Source: Inia geoffrensis
Taxonomy: Eukaryota > Chordata > Mammalia > Artiodactyla > Iniidae
Direction: 5' to 3'
Length of the DNA: 64,000 nucleotides
Assembly (NCBI GenBank): GCA_036417435.1
Contig: CM070899.1
Span: 176,977,494-177,041,493, forward strand
A program made the position numbers and the translations under genes. This document shows, piece by piece, positions 24,715 through 35,335 of the stretch; the stretch's first letter is position 1; every line of letters starts with the position of its first letter. The notes under the pieces were generated by a model. That model had not been told where the DNA came from. It saw only the letters and a list, made by a program, of their open reading frames with translations, and ran no database searches.

Positions 24715-26037
24715 TAATGAACAATGAAATGTGAATTTGGAAGCAACATATACCACATTTGTGTGTGCTACTTCAACCCGTTTTCCAAGTCACAAGTAAG
24801 GAGCCTACTTTTATTGGAGCCTAGAGTAAGAGAAATCTAGATTGCAGTGCAAGCTGCTCCTCCACTTGGATGGCGCGAACCAGCAGATACAGTGGGACTC
24901 TCAAGAGTGTCTGGAACAGCCAGGTATGATCTGGTTGACCCTTCGGCAAGCACCCATCACAAAAGCGCAGCACAGACCTCTAGGATTTTGAAGTAAGTCT
25001 TAGGCCGTCTTGTGTAGACGACTATCATCCTTTTGAGAAAAGAGCCTCTAGCTTGCTTCTGAGCCTTGGAAGAGACTGAATGCCTAACCATGAGTCACCA
25101 GGTGACCTTATGGCCTCGGTTTCCCAGGACAAACTGGGTTTTATCTGAACCTCCAAACCATGAAGTTGGGCAAGTGCAGCTTCAATCTCTCATCAGGTGG
25201 GAGTGGCATATAAGATGCCAGACTCAGACAGAAGGAAAGCAATTTATAGGAGTAAGTGGCCCTGTGTCTCTTCCCCCTCAATCCACAGCTATGGCCTCAT
25301 GGGAAGTTGTGGATGATGAGCTGAGGAAGAAAAAACTCAAGCCTGGTTAACGATGGAGCTGCCGCCAGAAGGTGGATACCTGCCGCCTTACAGCCTCGCT
25401 TGGAGGTGACCCTGAAGAATAGTCATGAAGAAAAATCCTCCCACTGAACAGAACCTGAAGTAGTACATTTAGTTTACGACTTTTTCTGGATGAGGAATGG
25501 CCACAACCACACATCTGTATTAATTTATGGGTAGTTGCTAAAGGCTTAACTGGATGGTCAAGAACTTGGAAGGAACAAGATTAAGAGACTGGTGACAAGC
25601 AAGTTTAAGGGAGAGTTCCATGGATGAGGCTTTAAGAATGGGTACGGGCTGTAAAAATGTGCCCCATGTGAATGCTCACATATGATCCACTGCAGAAAAA
25701 GTGCTCAGTAATCAGGTAGGCAACAAGACACATCCTGTGGATATCAGTCAGTTTCCACAGCCACCCCAGTTCTCACTCAATCTCCCTTCAACAAAATGGG
25801 CATGGTGGCAGGGATGGAGTTCAAAAAAATGGACTTCTCCTTACCAAGGCTGGCCTCACTGCTGCAAGCCCTGAGGGCCTAATCAGCCCACGTAGAGAGC
25901 CCCTAATATGGCCATATTTACTAGTGAGGATAGCCAGCCACCTGGTGGCAGGTTGATAACATTGAACCTCTCCCATCATCCTCATTGGGATAGACATATA
26001 CTGGATATGGATTTGCATTCCCTGACCATGACGCATC
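24715..26037 (+). pseudogene. ERVL-like pol fossil: RNase H region and integrase start
   Basis: Degenerate endogenous retrovirus pol in shifting plus-strand frames. 25066-25350 is an open stretch (EETECLTMSHQV, NWVLSEPPNHEVG, AMASWEVVDDE) resembling the RT-RNase H connection of ERVL-type elements. Around 25545-25600 is an RNase H-like tail (LTGWSRTWKEQD), around 25797-25870 the integrase zinc-domain side (HGGRDG, LLLTKAGLTAAS), and at 25937-25960 the start of the integrase core (ATWWQVDN, catalytic Asp at 25955-25957). Stops and frameshifts are many, so it is non-coding today. The frame breaks off near 26037 where an LTR has been inserted and resumes near 26690. Family assignment is by recognition of motifs; no protein was reconstructed. 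Confidence 0.7.
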
Positions 26038-26562
26038 TACCAGAACTGAGGCAGGAGACAGATGGGCCCCAGGCTGAGCAGCTGGGGTTTGTCCCCTGTG
26101 GACAGATACTCCAAGTTGAAGAAGAGGAGGAACTGAGCCCTGCCGAGATAAGAGGCCATATATTTCTTATTCTTGAGGTCAAGGAGGCCCTCCTGACTAT
26201 ACAAGAACAGAAAGGCTCCTTGGAGGTCAAAAGGGAGTGACGTCAACCTACCCACAGGCCTCTTCACTAGAATCCATCTTGGCTAAGAGATGCACGCACA
26301 CAGGGGAGGACCCTGAGATAAAACAAATACGGACTCAGAACCAGGCAAAGCAAGTTGATCGGCCAAAGGAAGCCCGGAAGAAATGCCCCATATAAGTGAT
26401 TCCAACTACCACGAGGGCACGGCTCTCTCTCTCTCAGGCCGCCTATGTGTCTATCCACACGTACTCTTTCTCCTCCTAATAAACACTTTGTTTCACTACT
26501 TCCCATTTCTTTGTGGAAATTCACTTTCTGCAAAGCCGTACAGGCCAGGGCCTTGTCACTGG
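26038..26562 (+). mobile_element. ERV LTR, family III, inserted in the integrase fossil
   Basis: LTR-like block with CTAGAATCCATCTTGGCTAAG, a CCATATAAG TATA-like box near 26391 and CTAATAAACACTTTG near 26478 (TATA to polyadenylation-signal spacing normal for an LTR). Similar order is seen at 33590-34180. The pol reading stops at its left edge and resumes just past its right edge and a following SINE. Confidence 0.6.
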
Positions 26563-26690
26563 CCACTGTTCCCTGGTGGTCTAGTGGCTAGGATTTGGGG
26601 CTCTCACTGCCGAGGCCTGACTTCAATCTTTGGCCAGGAACCAAAATCCTGCTTCATGCCACTGCAGGCCGAGGCCACCTGAGATCAGAA
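26563..26690 (+). mobile_element. Diverged very short CHR-type SINE
   Basis: TTCCCTGGTGGTCTAGTGGC, GGGCTCTCACTGCCGAGGCC and a decayed CCAGGAACCAAAATCC block. It sits between the family III LTR and the resumed integrase reading. Confidence 0.65.
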
Positions 26691-26838
26691 CCATCATCCG
26701 TTGATTCACAGAAGGCCTTATCCACCACCATGACATTGGGCATGGCATCACTTCTAATCAAGGTACTCTATTTCACAGCAAAAGAAGTACAGCAATGGAC
26801 TCATGCCCATGGAATTGACTGGTCTTATAAGCAGATAG
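26691..26838 (+). pseudogene. ERVL-like integrase core, continuation
   Basis: Resumes the integrase reading after the inserted LTR and SINE. It shows a decayed peptide with GHGITSNQGT, then in another frame FTAKEVQQW and HAHGIDWSYK, the stretch spanning the second catalytic position of a DDE integrase. The Asp expected before QGT is Asn here (AAT at 26756-26758), and a frameshift separates the halves, so the enzyme is dead. It is cut off near 26838 by the next LTR. The C-terminal third of the integrase was not found. Confidence 0.68.
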
Positions 26839-27012
26839 AAAGAGAGCCAGGCATGGCTTTCTTGACATAAGAGAAGCCATTTTTGGCCTAAGCCATTTTG
26901 TGATCTAAGCCTGGCCACAATGCTTTCCCTTGAACAGGTCTCCATAATTAATGACCTTACCGGAAGTGAGGGAAATGCAGGAACAAAGGAAATGCAGTCA
27001 AGAAACAATAGG

Positions 27013-28949
27013 CCAGGATCATAGGGAAGATGGCAGAAGATTAAGATGCGGAGATCACCTTCCTCCCCACAGATACACCAGAAATACATCTACACGTGGA
27101 ACAACTCCTACAAAACACCTACTGAACGCTGGCAGAAGACCTCAGACCTCCCAAAAGGCAAGAAAGTCCCCGCATACCTGGGTAGGGCAAAAGAAACAAG
27201 AATAAACAGAGACAAAAGGATAGGGACATCACCTGCACCAGCGGGAGGGAGCTGTGAAGGAGGAGAGGTTTCCATACACTAGGAAGCCCCTTCGCAGGCG
27301 GAGACTGCGGGTGGCGGAGGGGGGAAGCTTCAGAGCCGCGGAGGAGAGCACAGCAACAGGGGTGCGGAGGACAAGGCGGAGAGATTCCCGCACAGAGGAT
27401 CGGTGCCGACCGGCACTCACCAGCCCGAGAGGCTTGTCTGCTCACCCGCCGGGGCGGGCGGGGCTGCGAGCTGAGGCTCGGGCTTCGGTCGGAGCGCAGG
27501 GAGAGGACTGGGGTTGGCGGCTCGAACACAGCCTGAAGGGGTTAGTGCACCACAGCTGGCCGGCCGGGAGGGAGTCCGGGAAAAAGTCTGGACCTGCCGA
27601 AGAGGCAAGAGACTTTTTCTTCCCTCTTTGTTTCCTGGTGCGCGAGGAGAGGGGATTAAGAACGCTGCTTAAAGGAGCTCCAGAGACGGGCGCGAGCCGC
27701 AGCTAAAAGCGCGGACCCCAGAGACGGGCAGGAGACGCTAAGGCTGCTGCTGCCGCCACCAAGAAGCCTCTGTGCGAGCACAGGTCACTCTCCACACCCC
27801 GCTTCCGGGGAGCCTGTGCAGCCCGCCACTGCCAGGGTCCCGGGATCCAGGGACAACTTACGCAGGAGAACGCACGGCGCGCCTCAAGCTGCTGCAACGT
27901 CATGCCGGCCTCTGCCGCCGCAGTCTCGCCCCGCCCTCCGTGCCCCTCCCTCCCCCCAGCGACCTACACGCAGAGGCGGGGCCAAATCCAAAGCTGAGCC
28001 CCTGGGAGCTGTGAGAACAAAGAAGAGAAAGGGAAATCTCTCCCAGCAGCCTCAGAAACAGTGGATCAAAGCTCCACAATCAACTAAATGTACCCTGCAT
28101 CTGTGGAATACATGAATAGACAACGAATCATCCCAAATTAAGAAGGTGCACTTTGAGAGAAAGATTTATGATTTTTTCCCCTTTTCCTCTTTTTGTGTGT
28201 GTATGTGTATGCTTCTGTGTGAGATTTTGTCTGTATAGCTTTGCTCCCAGCAATTGTCCTAGGGCTCTATCCGTCCGTTTATTTTTTTTTTCTTAAAAAG
28301 TTTTTTTGCTTAATAATTATTTTTTATTTTAATAACTTTATTTTATCTTATTTTATTTTATTTTACTTTATCTTCCTTCCTTCCTCCTTACTTCCTTCCT
28401 TTTTCTTCCCTTCCTTCCTTTCTTTCTAGCTTTTCTCTCTTTTATTTTGAGCTGTGTGGATGATAGGCTCTTGGTGCTGCAGCCAGGAGTCAGTGCTGAG
28501 CCTCTGAGGTGGGAGAGCCAACTTCAGGACACTGGTCCACAAGAGACCTCCCAGCTCCACATAATATCAAACGGAGAAAATCTCCCAGAGATATCCATCT
28601 CAACACCAGCACCCAGCTTCACTCAATGACCAGCAAGCTACAGTGCTGGACACCCTATGCCAAACAACTAGCAAGGCAGGAACACAACCTGACCCATTAG
28701 CAGAGAGGCTGCCTAAAATCATAATAAGTCCACAGGCACCCCAAAACACACCACCAGACATGGACCTGCCCACCAGAAAGACAAGATCCAGCCTCATCCA
28801 CCAGAACACAGGCACTAGTCTCCTCCACCAGGAAGCCTACACAACCCACTGAACCAACCTTAGCCACTGGGGACAGACACCAAAAACAATGGGAACTACG
28901 AACCTGCAGCCTGCAAAAAGGAGACCCCAAACACAGTAAGATAAGCAAA
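27013..28949 (+). promoter_or_regulatory. L1 5' UTR / internal promoter region
   Basis: Untranslated leader of the L1. It starts GCCAGGATCATAGGGAAGATGG, has a CpG-rich part at about 27240-28010, then a T-rich, CCTT/TTTTA-repeat stretch at about 28260-28450 and an A/C-rich run into ORF1. L1 leaders carry an internal Pol II promoter on the sense strand and often an antisense one; whether either is active here cannot be told. Open frames of 100-150 codons in the GC-rich part are compositional. Confidence 0.7.
28325..28445. repeat. TTTTA / CCTT low-complexity tract
   Basis: Runs of TTTTATTTTA followed by CTTCCTTCC within the L1 leader. Confidence 0.8.
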
Positions 28950-29834
28950 ATGAGAAGACAGAAGAACACACCGCCGATGAAGGAGCAAGATAAAAACCCA
29001 CCACACCTAACAAATGAAGAGGAAATAGGCAGTCTACCTGAAAAAGAATTCAGAATAATGATAGTAAAGATGATCCAAAATCTTGGAAATAGACAAAATG
29101 CAAGAAACATTTAACAAGGGCCTAGAAGAACTAAAGATGAAATAAGCAACGATGAACAACACAATAAATGAAATTAAAAATACTCTAGATGGGATCAATA
29201 GCAGAATAACTGAGGCAGAAAAGCAGATAAGTGACCTGGAAGATAAAACAGTGGAAATTACTGCAGAGCAGAATAAAGAAAAAAGAATGAAAAGAACTGA
29301 GGACAGTCTCAGAGACCTCTGGGACAACATTAAATGCACCAACATTCGAATTATAGGGGTTCCAGAGGAAGAAGAGAAAAAGAAAGGGACTGACAAAATA
29401 TTTGAAGAGATTATAGTTGAAAACTTCCCTAATATGGGAAAGGGAATAGTTAATCAAGTCCAGGAAGCACAGAGAGTCCCATACAGGATAAATCCAAGGA
29501 GAAATATGCCAAGACACATATTAATCAAACTGTAAAAGTTAAATACAAAGAAAACATATTACAAGCAGCAAAGGAAAAACAACAAATAACACACAAGGGA
29601 ATTCCCATAAGGTTAACAGCTGATTTCTCAGCAGAAACTCTACAAGCCAGAAGAGACTGCCAGGACATATTTAAAGTGATGAAGGAGAAAAACCTGCAAC
29701 CAAGATTACTCTACCCAGCAAGGATCTCATTCAGATTTGACGAAGAAATTAAAACCTTTACAGACAAGCAAAAGCTGAGAGAGTTCAGCACCACCAAACC
29801 AGCTTTACAACAAATGCTAAAGGAACTTCTCTAG
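28950..29834 (+). pseudogene. L1 ORF1 remnant (RNA-binding chaperone protein)
   Basis: Starts MRRQKNTPPMKEQDK at 28950 and ends at TAG 29832-29834, near the usual ORF1 length. A coiled-coil stretch (INSRITEAEKQISDLEDK) and the start of the RNA-recognition domain (NIRIIGVPEEEE) are visible in the 29152-29535 frame. Frame changes around 29092-29155 and a stop at about 29533 break it, so no full ORF1 protein can be made. In intact L1 this trimeric protein coats the element's RNA. Confidence 0.85.
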
Positions 29835-29892
29835 GCAAGAAACACAAGAGAAGGAAAAGACCTACAATAACGAACCCAAAACAATTAAGAAA

Positions 29893-32030
29893 ATGGGAAT
29901 AGGAACATACATATCAATAATTACCTTAAATGTAAATGGACTAAATGCTCCCACCAGACACAGATTGGCTGAATGGATACAAAACCAAGACCCATATATA
30001 TGCTGTCTACAAGAGACCCACTTCAGACCTGGAGGCACATACAGACTGAAAGTAAGGGGATGGAAAAAGATATTCCATGCAAATGGAAACCAAAAGAAAG
30101 CTGGAGCAGCAATTCTCATATCAGACAAAATAGACTGTAAAATAAAGACTATTAGAAGAGACAAAGAAGGACATTACATAATGATCAAGGGATTGATCCA
30201 AGAAGAAGATATAACAATTGTAAATATTTATGCACCCAACATAGGAGCACCTCAATACATAAGGCAAATACTAACAGGCATAAAAGGGGAAATCGACAGT
30301 AACACAGTCATCATAGGGGACTTCAACACCCCACTTTCACCAATGGACAGATCATCCAAATGAAAATAAATAAGGAAACACAAGCTTTAAATGATACATT
30401 AAACAAGATGGACTTAGTTGATATTTATAGGAAACTCCATCCAAAAACAACAGAATACACATTTTTCTCAAGTGCTCATGGAACATTCTCCAGGATAGAT
30501 CATATCGTGGGTCACAAATCAAACCTTGGTAAATTTAAGAAAATTGAAATTGTATCAAGTATCTTTTCTGACCACAATGCTATGAGACTAGATATCAATT
30601 ACAGGAAAAGATCTGTAAAAAATACAAACATATGGAGGCTAAACAATACACTACTTAATAACGAAGTGAGCACTGAGGAAAATCAAAGAGGAAATTAAAA
30701 AATACCTAGAAACAAATGACAATGGAGACACAATGACCCAAAACCTATGGGATGCAGCAAAAGCAGTTCTAAGAGGGAAGTTTGTAGCAATACAATCCTA
30801 CCTTAGGAAACAGGAAACATCTCGAATAAACAACCTAACCTTGCAACTAAAGCAATTAGAGAAAGAAGAACAAAAAAATCCCAAAGTTAGCAGAAGCAAA
30901 GAAATCATAAAAATCAGATCAGAAATAAATGATAAAGAAATGAAGGAAACGATAGCAAAGATCAATAAAACTAAAAGCTGTTTCTTTGAGAAGATAAACA
31001 AAATTGATAAACCATTAGCCAGACTCATCAAGAAAAAAAGGGAGAAGATTCAAATCAATAGAATTAGAAATGAAAAAGGAGAAGTAACAACCGACACTGC
31101 AGAAATAAAAAAGATCATGAGAGACTACTACAAGCAACTCTATGCCAATAAAATGGACAACCTGGAAGAAATGGACAAATTCTTAGAAATGCACAGCCTG
31201 CCAAGACTGAATCAGGAAGAAACAGAAAATATGAACAGACCAATCACAAGCACTGAAATTGAAATTGTGATTAAAAATCTTCCAACAAACAAAAGCTCAG
31301 GAGCAGATGGCTTCACAGGCGAATTCTATCAAACATTTAGAGAAGAGCTAACACCTATCCTTCTCAAACTCTTCCAAAATATAGCAGAGGGAGGAACACT
31401 CCCAAACTCATTCTACAAGGCCACCATCAGCCTGATACCAAAACCAGACAAGGATGTCACAAAGAAAGAAAACTACAGGCCCATATCACTGATGAACATA
31501 GATACAAAAATCCTCAACAAAATACTAGCAAACAGAATCCATCAGCATATTAAAAGGATCATACACTATGATCAAGTGGGATTTATTCCAGGAATGCAAG
31601 GATTCGTCAATATACGCAAATCAATCAACGTGATACACCATATTAGCAAATTGAAGGAGAAAAACCATATGATCATCTCAATAGATGCAGAGAAAGCTTT
31701 TGACAAAATTCAACACCCATTTATGATAAAAACCCTGCAGAAAGTAGGCATAGAGGGAACTTTCCTCAACATAATAAAGGCCTTATATGACAAACCCACA
31801 GCCAACATCGTCCTCAATGGTGAAAAACTGAAAGCATTTCCACTAAGATCAGGAGCAAGACAACGTTGCCCACTCTCACCACTCTTATTCAACATAGTTT
31901 TGGAAGTTTTAGCCACAGCAATCAGAGAAGAAAAGGAAATAAAAGGAATCCAAATTGGAAAAGAAGTAAAGCTGTCACTGTTTGCAGATGATGTGATACT
32001 ATACATACAGAATCCTAAAGATTCTGATTC
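29893..32030 (+). pseudogene. L1 ORF2 remnant: endonuclease and RT, C-terminus deleted
   Basis: It begins MGIGTYISIITLNVNGLN. The apurinic-type endonuclease domain shows CLQETHF and GDFNTPLS in 29893-30363, then SRIDHIVGHK and SDHNAM in 30360-30698 after a frameshift. A second break leads into 30733-32094 (453 codons) with reverse-transcriptase blocks: [31 protein letters not shown], the motif A region [12 protein letters not shown] (about 31675-31710), [18 protein letters not shown] and motif [10 protein letters not shown] (about 31978-32004). After IQNPKDSD the sequence is 3' UTR, so the thumb and Cys-rich C-terminal domains are missing. It is not functional. Confidence 0.9.
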
Positions 32031-32659
32031 ACTGATTCTGATTGTTATGAAGCAGAAACTAACACACCATTGTAAAGCAATTATACTCCAATAAAGATGT
32101 AAAAAAAAAAAAGAAAAGAAACAATAGGTCAGTGATAAAACAGGGTCCTAGTTACTTCTCAAGAGACATACATAATAATATATCTTTGAGTTTTGCAGGA
32201 ACTAAGGCTCCCACCCAGGTGGAGGATGGAATGATGACATTGACCCTCTTGACTTCAATCAACTAAAGCTTGGACTCTGTCAACTTCTGCCTCAATTCTA
32301 TGCTGAACTCTCCTCTACTCAAGTCCCTTCATGAATATGCATGTACCCTTACGTTAAAACTTCCCCAATCTTGCTGTCTGGGGAGACATTGCTTTGGGAA
32401 AGATCCCTGGTGTTCTCCTTACTTGCTGCAAGTAATAAATCATTCCTTCTCCCAATCTTTGGCTTGGTTATGTCTTTTGGCTCAACACCCAGCAAGAGGT
32501 GAACCCAGTTTTGGGGTAACAGTCTTATCACATACCCCATACCCAGTAGAGCTGACCTAGTGGAAAGGTAGAATGGCTTACTGAAGACTCAGTCATGGCA
32601 GTTGAGAGACAAATCCACAAAAGGATGTAGTTCTGTCTTATAGGATGTAGTACCTTTCA

Positions 32660-33590
32660 AAGGGGAGCAGAATTTGCCACCCCAAAATATGCCTCTTTGA
32701 CATAAGAATTATCTTGAGCTAGTTATTTTAAAGAAACTACAGGACCTCCCTGGTGGCGCAGTTGTTAAGAATCCTCCTGCCAATGCAGAGGACATGGATC
32801 CTAGCCCTGGTCCAGGAGGATCTCATAAGCCGCAGAGCAACAACTACTGTGCTGCCACAACTACTGAGCCTACGCTCTAGAGCCCGTGAGCCACAACTAC
32901 TGTGCCCACGTGCCACAACTACTGAAGCCCACATGCCTAGAGCCCGTGCTCCGCAGCAAGAGAAGCCACTGCAATGAGAAGCCCAGGCACTGCAACAAAG
33001 AGTAGCCCCCGCTCACCACAACTAGAGAAAGCCCGTGCGCAGCAACGAGGACCCAACGCAGCCAAAAATAAATAAATAAAATAGTAAAATATTAAAAAAA
33101 AAAAAGAAACTACACACACAGGAGAAGCTCTGAAAACAGAATAAAAGTTACCCTTTTGTAAGAGACATTTACATTTGTAAGGAAAATCTCTGTTGTAAGT
33201 TTGTCTTCCTGGCTGTACCAGGAAGAAGAGAATGACTAAATCTCTAGAAACTCTTATCAATGTAGAAGACATGGACTTAAAGCTGCATAACAACCATCCC
33301 CTTGTTTACCGTGCTTTTCCTCGGAACCTCCCCTAACTGGCTCCATCCTCCCCCTCAACATCTTCTTTTGTCTTTAGCTGGAGATGATATTTAAGGTGGT
33401 GGCATCGGCCATTTCAGGGAGTTATTCAGTTTTCCTGGGTATCTCTCTTGTATACAGGAGGTATACATGTTATTAAACTTCTCTTGGTGGGATTTTTTTT
33501 CTCCAGTTAATCTGCCTTTTTTTACAGGGTGGGGTCGGGGGAGGGCTCTCAGCCAATAACATAGAAAGGGTAGAAGGAAAATTGTTAGGG
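32660..33590 (+). mobile_element. ERV LTR, family I, copy 3, split by a SINE
   Basis: Left part 32660-32741 (GCAGAATTTGCCACCCC onwards), right part from about 33104 (GGAGAAGCTCTGAAAACAG to GGCCATTTCAGGGAGTTATTCAG and the TTAATCTGCC block). A 300-bp-class SINE with TSD AAAGAAACTACA separates them. It sits between the L1-bearing LTR and another LTR, all in plus orientation. Confidence 0.65.
32742..33103 (+). mobile_element. CHR-type SINE, ~300-bp class, inside LTR copy 3
   Basis: GGACCTCCCTGGTGGCGCAG head, AAATAAATAAAATAGTAAAA tail. TSD AAAGAAACTACA on both sides. It splits the family I LTR. Confidence 0.9.
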
Positions 33591-34180
33591 GAACCACTGA
33601 CTGAAACCGCCCACCCTGGCCAGACAAGATAGTAGCTGCTTTCATGAGTTTCTTGACAACAGGAGGTCCCGGTAAGGAACGTGGAACTAACAAGCTACCA
33701 CCACCTGGAAGAATTCGGGAAAGGTCAAAAGGAGAGAGGAGATGCTAAGCCCATATGTCCTACCAACCTCCCTGAATCCTTCTCGCTGGAATCCGTCTTG
33801 GCTGAGCGATGAGTGCACCACCAGTAAGGACCCTGAGTCAGAATGACTGGCCAGAGTCAACCCGGAAACTAACCCCATTACCGCAGAACCCGATACTGCA
33901 AGCCACATGGCAGAGCAGTCCTCCTGGGTTCCCTCACCCTGCTGCTGTCCGCCCGGGCGCCTCTTCCCAATAAAGTCTCTTGATTGGCCAGCACGTGTGT
34001 CTCCTCGGACAATTCATTTCTTAGTGTTAGACAAGAGCCCACTCTCGGGCCCTGGAAGGGGTCCCCCTTCCTGCAACAAAATTACTTTTCTTCCTCTACA
34101 CTTTGAATCAGTACAAGACGCCATCTCTCCCACAGCCACAGGTCCAGAAATTGAGGGGTAATAGGGGAAGAGGATCCTCT
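33590..34180 (+). mobile_element. ERV LTR, family III, second copy
   Basis: It contains CTGGAATCCGTCTTGGCTGAG, CCAATAAAGTCTCTTGATTGG near 33967 (polyadenylation signal) and a T/C-rich end. It resembles 26038-26562 in block order but is clearly diverged. It directly precedes the dUTPase-like pol segment. Confidence 0.55.
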
Positions 34181-34238
34181 CACTCTTACACCTAATAATC
34201 CACCCCTAAAATCACTGCTTTCCTGTCCCAACAACTTC

Positions 34239-34775
34239 ATGATCTGCTGGCTTGGAGGTCTTAGTTCCCAAGGGGAGAATGCTTCTACCAGGAAGCATAA
34301 CAATGTTTCCACTGAATTAGATGAGAGTGAATTGAACTGGTACCTGGCCACACTGGGTGATCCTTACACCACTAAACCAAAGGCAGAGAAAGGGGGCACT
34401 CTACTGGTTGAAGTGATTAATTCGGATTATCAAGAGGAAAACAGTTGTTGGTACACAGTGGAGTCAAGAACTATGTCTGGAACCCAGGAGTTTCTCTGGA
34501 GTAACTCTCAGCTATGTCCAACAGCAAAGATTAATGGAAAAATACAGCAACCCCCCCAAAAAACAGACAGGACTTTTGAGGACTCAGGACCTTCAAGAAT
34601 GACGATATGGATCTCCCAGCTATGTATAGAACCTTGGCTTGCCTGTATCTTTCATCAAGTTCCTTGGCCACTCAACAAGCCATGCCCATGTGAAACGGAG
34701 AAGGACCCTATGGTGCTTGCCCCCCATGTCCTCAGGCTGCATTTTGTCTGTGGAAAAACTTTAGCCAAAGAATAA
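34239..34775 (+). pseudogene. ERVL-like dUTPase-type pol segment (178-codon open frame)
   Basis: Open frame of 178 codons. Residues 58-67 (VEVINSDYQE) look like the dUTPase motif around the catalytic Asp/Tyr loop, with Asn where family members usually have Asp. Residues 96-126 (AKINGKIQQP to SRMTIWIS) match the region that follows it in ERVL-type pol. ERVL elements carry dUTPase 3' of integrase, so this is the expected next part of the pol fossil seen at 24.7-26.8 kb, now about 7.4 kb away because of intervening insertions. The last ~50 residues are not recognised and probably read into flanking or LTR DNA. Nothing suggests it is translated. Confidence 0.55.
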
Positions 34776-35335
34776 GTTTAATCAGAGAAGTGAGAAAATG
34801 CAGAAACAGAGGAAAACAGTCAAAGGAGACCAAATAAAAATAGTTTAGTCAGTAGGCAAAGTCAAGGACCTTTAGTTTCTCCTTAAGGGCTATAGGTAAT
34901 ATTCTGAGCCATATCCCGTGAGCTGTCTTATAGATACTGAAACCCTCACCAGGTGGAAGTTAACTACGTGATGACCAGGCTGTAGCCATGACATAAGCTG
35001 CTACAATTCCAAGAATTGGCCTCAAAGAAATGGAAACAAACTGACCCTGGAACTGAAGATTAACTGTACCTAAAACAATGGTCAGACCACTGATGACCAA
35101 TTTCAAGATGACTGTCAGAGCTGACTGCGCTGTTTCTGCAGGTAGCCGCCTTGCTCTGTCTATAAAGGCTCTTGCTTCCGGATTGTCGGAGTTGGATGGG
35201 AGTCGGCCTTTGAACAGGCGTCCGCCCTCCCTGCCTCCAGTTGCGGGCCTCCGAAATAAAGCAACCTTTCCTTTCCTACCGACCCTTGTCTCTCGACAAT
35301 TGGCTTTCCAGCAGCAAGCAGCCAGACCTTAGTAA
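34715..35335 (+). mobile_element. ERV LTR downstream of the dUTPase segment (family II-like)
   Basis: It shares with family II the blocks GAAGTGAGAAAATGCAG, AACAGTCAAAGG and CAAAGTCAAGGACC...TTTCTCCTTAAGGG. A TATAAAGGCTCTTGCTTCCGG box lies near 35160 and AATAAAGCAACCTTTCC near 35254. Its position right after the dUTPase-like segment fits a 3' LTR of the pol fossil, but this is inference from order and resemblance. Confidence 0.55.

Larger units (their letters stand above)
27013..32115 (+). mobile_element. L1 retrotransposon, 5'-complete-looking, internally deleted
   Basis: A LINE-1 with a GC-rich 5' UTR, ORF1 and ORF2 remnants, the standard L1 3' end (attatactccaataaagatg) and a poly-A tail. 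It is bounded by a perfect 13-bp TSD, AAGAAACAATAGG, at 27000-27012 and 32116-32128. It sits inside an LTR whose uninterrupted relative at 5842-6374 shows the empty site. At about 32020-32045 the ORF2 reading jumps from just after the reverse-transcriptase FADD motif to the 3' UTR, so the rest of ORF2 and much of the 3' UTR are gone. Frame breaks in ORF1 and ORF2 make it immobile. It is antisense to the host gene, in intron 1. Confidence 0.92.
26838..32521 (+). mobile_element. ERV LTR family II, split by the L1
   Basis: LTR whose left part is 26838-27012 and right part 32116-32521. It aligns by eye along its length with the unsplit copy at 5842-6374 (shared CCAGGCATGGCTT, CTAAGCCTGGCCACA, GGAAATG, then CACCCAGGTGGAGGATGGAATG and GTTTTGGGGTAACA at the end). 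It contains a Pol II-like leader but no gene. It interrupts the integrase fossil at about 26838. Confidence 0.75.

Noticed and set aside
27119..27903. Several 60-150 codon frames
   Set aside because: They lie in the CpG-rich L1 5' UTR, not in genes.
28241..28429. 62-codon frame of Phe/Leu/Ser
   Set aside because: Translation of the T-rich tract in the L1 leader.
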